NCBI GenBank assembly: GCA_035540755.1
Contig: DATLGD010000146.1
Span: 1 to 21,167 of the forward strand
Origin: DATLGD01 sp035540755
GTDB lineage: Bacteria > Actinomycetota > Actinomycetes > Mycobacteriales > SCTD01
DNA: 21,167 bases
Reading direction: 5' to 3'
This document shows positions 18,974 to 21,167 of this stretch, in pieces; the stretch's first letter is position 1; each line of letters opens with the position of its first letter. A model generated the notes under the pieces. That model was not told the DNA's origin. It ran no database searches and worked only from the letters and a program-made list of their open reading frames with translations. A program made the translations under genes and the position numbers.

Positions 18974-20134
18974 TCAGCCCGCGTCGGGGACGCGCCCGCC
19001 GGCGCGGACGTCGCCGGTGACCCGCTGGCCGATCCCGACGAGGGTGATGTCGCCGTCGCCGCCCACGGTGACGCCCGCGCCGATCTCCGCGCCGTCGACG
19101 ACGCTCCTGCGCACCGTGGCGCCGCAGCGCACGACGGTGTCGTGCAGCAGCACGGAGTCGACGACGACGGCGCCGGACTCGACGACGACGCGCGGCGACA
19201 GCACGCTGCGGCGCACCTCGCCGGCCACGTGCGATCCGGGGGACAGCAGGGCCGCCTCCACCGTGCTGCCCCGCAGGATGCGGGACGGGCCGTTGCGTCC
19301 GGCCCGCGTGACCAGCGGCCAGGACGGCTCGTCCGGCGTGAACGGCGGGTCGTCGCGCACCAGGTCCATGTGCGCCTGCCAGTAGGCCTCGACGGTCCCG
19401 AGGTCGCGCCAGTACCCCCCGAGCCGGTGCTCGCGGGCGAGGCCGTCGCCGACCAGACGTGGCAGCACGGCGTCGCCGAGATCGTCCAGGCCGCCGTCTC
19501 CGGCCTGCTCGGCCGACTCGTCCAGCAGGTCGAGCACCCGCGCGGCGTCGAAGGCGAAGACCTCGTTGGCCACGAGGTCCGACGCGGGTTCGTCGGGCTT
19601 GTACGCGTAGTCGACCACCCGTCCGTCCTCGACCTGGACGACGCCGTACCGACCGGCGTCACCCGGGTCGACCCGGGTGGTGACCATCGTGACCGCGGCG
19701 CCGCTGCCCCGGTGCTCCTCGACGAGCGCGTCGTAGTCGAGCCGGTAGACGGCATCGGCGCTCGCCACGACGAGCACGTCGGCAGCGAGGTCGCGGATGA
19801 GTGCGGACTGCCGCCACAGCGCGTCCGCGGTACCTGAGTGCCAGCCCTCCTTGCCCGCGCCGCGGTGCGGGTGCAGGACAAGCAGACCGCCGACGGTGCG
19901 GTCGAGGTCCCACGGCCGCCCGTTCGCCAGGTGATCGGCCAGGGACGCGGGGTTGTGCTGCTCCAGGACCCAGACGTGCTCGAGCCCGGCGTGCAGGGCG
20001 TTCGACAGCGGGACGTCGACCAGGCGGTAGTGCCCCGCGTACGGGACGGCCGGCTTGGCCCGGTGGTCGGTGAGCAGCTCGAGCCGCCCGCCGGCGCCAC
20101 CGGCGAGCACGAGCAGGAGGGTGCGCGTCTTCAC
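18974..20134 (-). CDS. GlgC-like sugar nucleotidyltransferase
   Basis: A 386-residue protein of the glucose-1-phosphate adenylyltransferase family. The N-terminal catalytic domain has LAGGAGGRLELLTDHRAKP (from residue 10) and the substrate-side motifs YRLVDVPLSNALHAG, GWHSGTADALWRQ and VVASADAVYRLDY. GlgC itself reads GGGGTRLYPLT and the acceptor-site Lys lies in EKP; here the sequences are GGAGGRLELLT and AYKPDEP, so it is a diverged member. The C-terminus from about residue 285 is a left-handed beta-helix (SVLSPRVVVESGAVVVDSVL, HDTVVRCGATV), as in GlgC. It probably makes an ADP- or GDP-sugar for glycogen or another glucan; the exact donor is open. No other glycogen gene is present. GTG at 20134 is used, with only a weak ribosome site. 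It lies 61 bp behind fumC. Confidence 0.82.
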   Translation of the reverse strand: MKTRTLLLVLAGGAGGRLELLTDHRAKPAVPYAGHYRLVDVPLSNALHAGLEHVWVLEQHNPASLADHLANGRPWDLDRTVGGLLVLHPHRGAGKEGWHSGTADALWRQSALIRDLAADVLVVASADAVYRLDYDALVEEHRGSGAAVTMVTTRVDPGDAGRYGVVQVEDGRVVDYAYKPDEPASDLVANEVFAFDAARVLDLLDESAEQAGDGGLDDLGDAVLPRLVGDGLAREHRLGGYWRDLGTVEAYWQAHMDLVRDDPPFTPDEPSWPLVTRAGRNGPSRILRGSTVEAALLSPGSHVAGEVRRSVLSPRVVVESGAVVVDSVLLHDTVVRCGATVRRSVVDGAEIGAGVTVGGDGDITLVGIGQRVTGDVRAGGRVPDAG

Positions 20135-20195
20135 CCGCGCGATGTGCCCCGTCCGTGCCGACTCGACCGCACGGCGGCGGCTGTGGACCTTGCGC

Positions 20196-21167
20196 TCAGC
20201 CCTGCGGCGGCCGGGTCATCGACAGCACGTCGAGCGCGGCGTCGAGCTGCTCCTCGGTGAGGTCGCCGTTGGTGACGTAGCCGCCCTCGACGACGACGTC
20301 GCGGATGGTCTTCTTCTCCTTCAAGGCCGTCTTCGCCACCTTGGCGGCGTTCTCGTAGCCGATGTACTTGTTGAGCGGCGTGACGATCGACGGGGACGAC
20401 TCCGCCAGCTCCCGGCAGCGGTCCTCGTCGGCGACGATGCCGTCGACGGTGCGGTCGGCGAGCAGCCGGGAGATGTTGGCCAGCAGGCGGATCGACTCGA
20501 GCAGGTTGCGGGCCATCACCGGCAGCATGACGTTGAGCTCGAAGTTGCCGGCGCTGCCGGCGAACGCGATGGCGGCGTCGTTGCCGATGACCTGCGCGCA
20601 GACCATGTGCGTCGCCTCGGGGATGACCGGGTTGACCTTGCCCGGCATGATCGAGCTGCCCGGCTGCAGGTCGGGCAGCTGGATCTCGCCGAGGCCGGCG
20701 CGCGGTCCCGAGCCCATCCAGCGGATGTCGTTGCAGATCTTGTTCAGCCCGACGGCGATGGTGCGCAGCTGGCCGCTCGCCTCGACCAGCGCGTCGCGCG
20801 CGCCCTGGGCCTCGAAGTGGTCGCGCGCCTCGGTGAGCGGCAGCCCGGTGGCGGCGGCCACCTCCTCGATGACGCGCGCCGAGAAGCCGGGCGGGGTGTT
20901 GATGCCGGTGCCGACCGCGGTGCCGCCCAGCGGCAGCTCGGCGAGCCGGGGGAGCGAGGACTGCAGCCGCTCGACGCCGTAGCGCACCTGCGCGGCGTAG
21001 CCGCCGAACTCCTGGCCGAGCGTCACCGGCGTCGCGTCCATCAGGTGCGTGCGGCCGCTCTTGACGACGGTGGCGAACTGCTCGCTCTTGCGCTCGAGCG
21101 ACGCGGCGAGGTGCTCCAGCGCAGGCACCAGGTCGTTGACGACGGCGCTGGTCGCGGCGATGTGGAT
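20196..21167 (-). CDS. fumC: class II fumarate hydratase, 5' end beyond the window
   Basis: The last 323 residues of a fumarase C, which converts fumarate and water to L-malate in the citric acid cycle. The signature loop GSSIMPGKVNPVIPEA is intact, with the catalytic Ser in GSS. Upstream the segment THLMDATPVTLGQEFGGYAAQV and the GTGINTPPGF loop of the fumarase/aspartase superfamily are present. THLMDATPVTLGQEF and NKICNDIRWMGSGPRAG support fumarase over aspartase. The frame is open to the window edge (IHIAATSAVVNDL before the internal GTG at 21128), so that GTG is not the start; about 140 residues are missing. It precedes the GlgC-like gene on the same strand by 61 bp, with no clear terminator between them. 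Confidence 0.95.
   Translation of the reverse strand: MHIAATSAVVNDLVPALEHLAASLERKSEQFATVVKSGRTHLMDATPVTLGQEFGGYAAQVRYGVERLQSSLPRLAELPLGGTAVGTGINTPPGFSARVIEEVAAATGLPLTEARDHFEAQGARDALVEASGQLRTIAVGLNKICNDIRWMGSGPRAGLGEIQLPDLQPGSSIMPGKVNPVIPEATHMVCAQVIGNDAAIAFAGSAGNFELNVMLPVMARNLLESIRLLANISRLLADRTVDGIVADEDRCRELAESSPSIVTPLNKYIGYENAAKVAKTALKEKKTIRDVVVEGGYVTNGDLTEEQLDAALDVLSMTRPPQG

Overview
The window is chromosomal DNA of a very GC-rich actinobacterium. Third codon positions are almost all G or C, GTG starts are common, and several starts have no ribosome binding site but an actinobacterial-type -10 hexamer about 6 nt upstream. A GTP-dependent PEP carboxykinase, a PIN-PhoH (PhoH2) protein, a short-type cis-prenyltransferase, class II fumarase and the overall protein style suggest Geodermatophilaceae (Blastococcus/Geodermatophilus/Modestobacter-like); the family assignment is inference. 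There are no rRNA or tRNA genes, insertion sequences, phage genes or CRISPR arrays; this looks like stable core chromosome.

Layout. (1) 1-840: a small membrane protein (+) converges on an ArfB-type ribosome-rescue hydrolase (-). (2) 838-4843: a translationally coupled minus-strand unit, PadR regulator -> ABC ATPase -> FtsX-type permease, with a tandem palindromic operator candidate in front and a repeat-family hairpin behind. (3) 4894-6232: a MobA-like nucleotidyltransferase plus a DUF6457 protein (-), closed by a 32-bp perfect palindrome, and a divergent CopD-like membrane protein (+). (4) 6390-7526: a secreted protein with a 30-bp tandem repeat array and an LPFTG sorting signal. (5) 7585-11221 (-): permease -> TIGR03943 protein -> COG0523 protein without a P-loop -> secreted protein of unknown function. 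A 19-bp Zur-like palindrome lies directly before the COG0523 gene, so this is a candidate zinc-responsive system. (6) 11356-13141: an HU-like protein (-), a membrane-anchored alpha/beta hydrolase (+) and an anchored protein of unknown function (-). (7) 13184-14343 (-): TrhA/hemolysin III and a 4HBT thioesterase. (8) 14528-17349 (+): pckG, tandem hairpin repeats, then a Z-prenyl diphosphate synthase. (9) 17350-18970 (+): a 331-bp gap with a second repeat family and a structured leader, then phoH2. (10) 18974-21167 (-): a GlgC-like nucleotidyltransferase and fumC, which runs off the window.

The order hemolysin III / short prenyltransferase / PIN-PhoH / fumC resembles, from memory, Rv1085c-Rv1086-Rv1095-Rv1098c of Mycobacterium tuberculosis, so the right half looks like an old actinobacterial neighbourhood. 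The most interesting items are the zinc-operon candidate, two families of short hairpin repeats sitting as tandem pairs behind genes, the PadR operator, and the structured phoH2 leader. No clearly new multi-gene system is proven by the sequence alone.
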